A stretch of DNA of 5,999 nt from Bacteroidales bacterium (GTDB lineage Bacteria > Bacteroidota > Bacteroidia > Bacteroidales > UBA7960), in contig SLEW01000166.1 of assembly GCA_007124575.1 (NCBI GenBank), positions 1 to 5,999 of the forward strand, read 5' to 3'. Of this stretch, positions 5,066 to 5,999 are shown piece after piece. Made by a program: the position numbers and the translations under genes. A model generated the notes under the pieces. The model was not told the origin of the DNA. It searched no databases and saw only the letters and a program-made list of their open reading frames with translations. How positions within the stretch are numbered: position 1 is the first letter of the stretch; each line of letters starts with the position of its first letter.

Positions 5066-5683
5066 GTGGAAAAAACACTTGCGGACATATTATTGCAAAA
5101 GCGGGATCCTGACAAAAAGGCCCTTAGGTTGCTTGAAAGAGGATTAAGAAAATTCCCCTATTCACAGCCTTTGTGGTTGATGTATGCCAAAGTACTGAAA
5201 AAGCTGGACAAGCCTGGTTTTGAAGAGGCTGTTAAAAAGGCTGCAGCATGCGCGCCTGATCAGAGGGTGTTCAGGGCCTTTATTGCCGATAAGCAAAGAC
5301 TGCCTGCACCTGCCGAAAAGGCGGAAGCTGCGGATGAAGAGGCCAGGGAGGCTGACCCGGCGCAAGCAGATCACTCTTCCGTCACGGATCAACAGGCAGG
5401 TGTCAGAACAAAAAAAAGGAATCATCAGGCCATCATCGACCGTTTTCTGGAAAAGGAACCACGCATCAGCGCTCCCAGAGACGACATCCCTGCAGGAGAG
5501 CTTGCCCCTGAAAGCCTCTCAGAACCTGATGACCTGGTCAGTGAAACATTGGCGGAAGTATTTGTTAAACAGGGTAAAATAGGACGTGCCATTGAGATTT
5601 TTGAGAAATTAAGTTTGAAGTTTCCGGAAAAAAGCAGTTACTTTGCAAAAAAAATTGAATCATTATCACAAGAAAACACATAA
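5066..5683 (+). CDS. TPR-like protein of the lptE-secG cluster, function unknown
   Basis: This 205-residue soluble protein lacks a signal peptide and membrane segments. The N-terminal part (about 1-75) is helical with the pattern ALRLLERGLRKFPYSQPLWLMYAKVL. It resembles the N-terminus of Bacteroidetes proteins found next to secG, where a YPYFQ-like motif stands in place of FPYSQ. A low-complexity linker rich in Ala, Glu and Asp follows (about 80-115). The conserved-looking C-terminal part has IIDRFLEKEPRIS (123-135). It ends in one TPR-like unit, LVSETLAEVFVKQGKIGRAIEIFEKLSLKFPEKS (157-190). The start is GTG (5066), because no ATG lies in frame between the lptE stop and here. An AAAGAAGG at 5054-5061 is well placed for it. 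It lies 12 nt before secG. TPR units bind partner proteins, so a role near Sec or LPS export is a guess from position only. Confidence 0.85.
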   Translation: MEKTLADILLQKRDPDKKALRLLERGLRKFPYSQPLWLMYAKVLKKLDKPGFEEAVKKAAACAPDQRVFRAFIADKQRLPAPAEKAEAADEEAREADPAQADHSSVTDQQAGVRTKKRNHQAIIDRFLEKEPRISAPRDDIPAGELAPESLSEPDDLVSETLAEVFVKQGKIGRAIEIFEKLSLKFPEKSSYFAKKIESLSQENT

Positions 5684-5695
5684 ACCGAGTAAATA

Positions 5696-5999
5696 ATGGG
5701 TGCTTTTGTATTATTATCCGTATTGATTTTCATCACCTGCGTCTTGCTGGTGTTGATCGTTTTGGTTCAGAACGCCAAGGGTGGCGGGCTGGCTTCTAAT
5801 TTTTCCTCCAGCAACCAGGTAATGGGCGTTAGGAAAACCACTGACTTCCTGGAAAAGGCTACATGGACGCTTGCCATCATCTTGCTGGTGCTGACCCTTT
5901 CAACCTCTTTTGTGATACCCCGTGGTCAGATGGCCGCCGGCCCTGAAAGTGAAGTTATCGATCGCGTATCGCGCCGTGACTTCGACAGGACACAGGTCA
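5696..5999 (+). CDS. secG: Preprotein translocase subunit SecG, C-terminus cut by window edge
   Basis: SecG is the small third subunit of the SecYEG channel in the inner membrane and speeds preprotein movement. The 101 visible residues have two membrane segments (about 3-24 and 57-75). Between them is the family signature VLVQNAKGGGLASNF (22-36), followed by SSNQVMGVRKTTDFLEKATW (38-57) in the cytoplasmic loop. After the second segment comes a polar tail (IPRGQMAAGPESEVIDRV, 74-91) that continues past the right edge, so the true length is not known. The ATG at 5696 follows the TPR gene stop by 12 nt without a good Shine-Dalgarno sequence. It is the last gene seen of the operon-like run. Confidence 0.94.
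   Translation, partial: MGAFVLLSVLIFITCVLLVLIVLVQNAKGGGLASNFSSSNQVMGVRKTTDFLEKATWTLAIILLVLTLSTSFVIPRGQMAAGPESEVIDRVSRRDFDRTQV

Overview
The window reads as a chromosomal segment from a member of the Bacteroidetes, probably Bacteroidales-like. Four observations support this. The MetG has the KISTS form of the KMSKS loop followed by the NWAVW stretch and a C-terminal tRNA-binding domain. The order sigma54 regulator, lptE, TPR protein, secG is one I know from that phylum. Three promoter boxes match its TAnnTTTG -7 consensus exactly. Most genes lack a clear Shine-Dalgarno sequence. Base composition looks close to 50% GC with no obvious foreign island. There is no mobile element, CRISPR array, integrase or phage gene.

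Left part (1-2923, all on the minus strand). Read in the direction of transcription, metG comes first (methionyl-tRNA synthetase, 683 aa). A 97-nt AT-rich gap holds an inverted repeat and a tRNA promoter. Then come tRNA-Arg(CCU), a 71-aa protein of unknown function, and the N-terminal 128 residues of a polysaccharide flippase that runs off the left edge. The tRNA, the small gene and the flippase may share one transcript because no second promoter or convincing terminator is visible between them.

Middle (2924-3238). This is a 315-nt divergent control region between metG (leftward) and the regulator gene (rightward). It has back-to-back TAnnTTTG boxes and a perfect 8-bp hairpin in the metG leader. 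The roughly 165-nt leader of the regulator carries short cysteine-containing reading frames, a long-range stem and an unusually strong Shine-Dalgarno sequence. It is the most interesting non-coding stretch here.

Right part (3239-5999, all on the plus strand). This is a tight operon-like run with gaps of 24, 39 and 12 nt. It encodes a sigma54-dependent AAA+/Fis-type activator without an N-terminal sensor domain, the LPS-assembly lipoprotein LptE, a cytoplasmic TPR-like protein, and SecG, which is cut by the right edge. The theme is envelope biogenesis: LPS delivery to the outer membrane and Sec export, with a transcription activator at the head. The flippase on the left fits the same theme, but nothing in the sequence shows that the two sides are co-regulated.

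I found no clearly new system. The best candidates for something undescribed are the structured, cysteine-codon-containing leader of the sigma54 activator, that activator's uncharacterised acidic linker, and the 71-aa protein between tRNA-Arg and the flippase.
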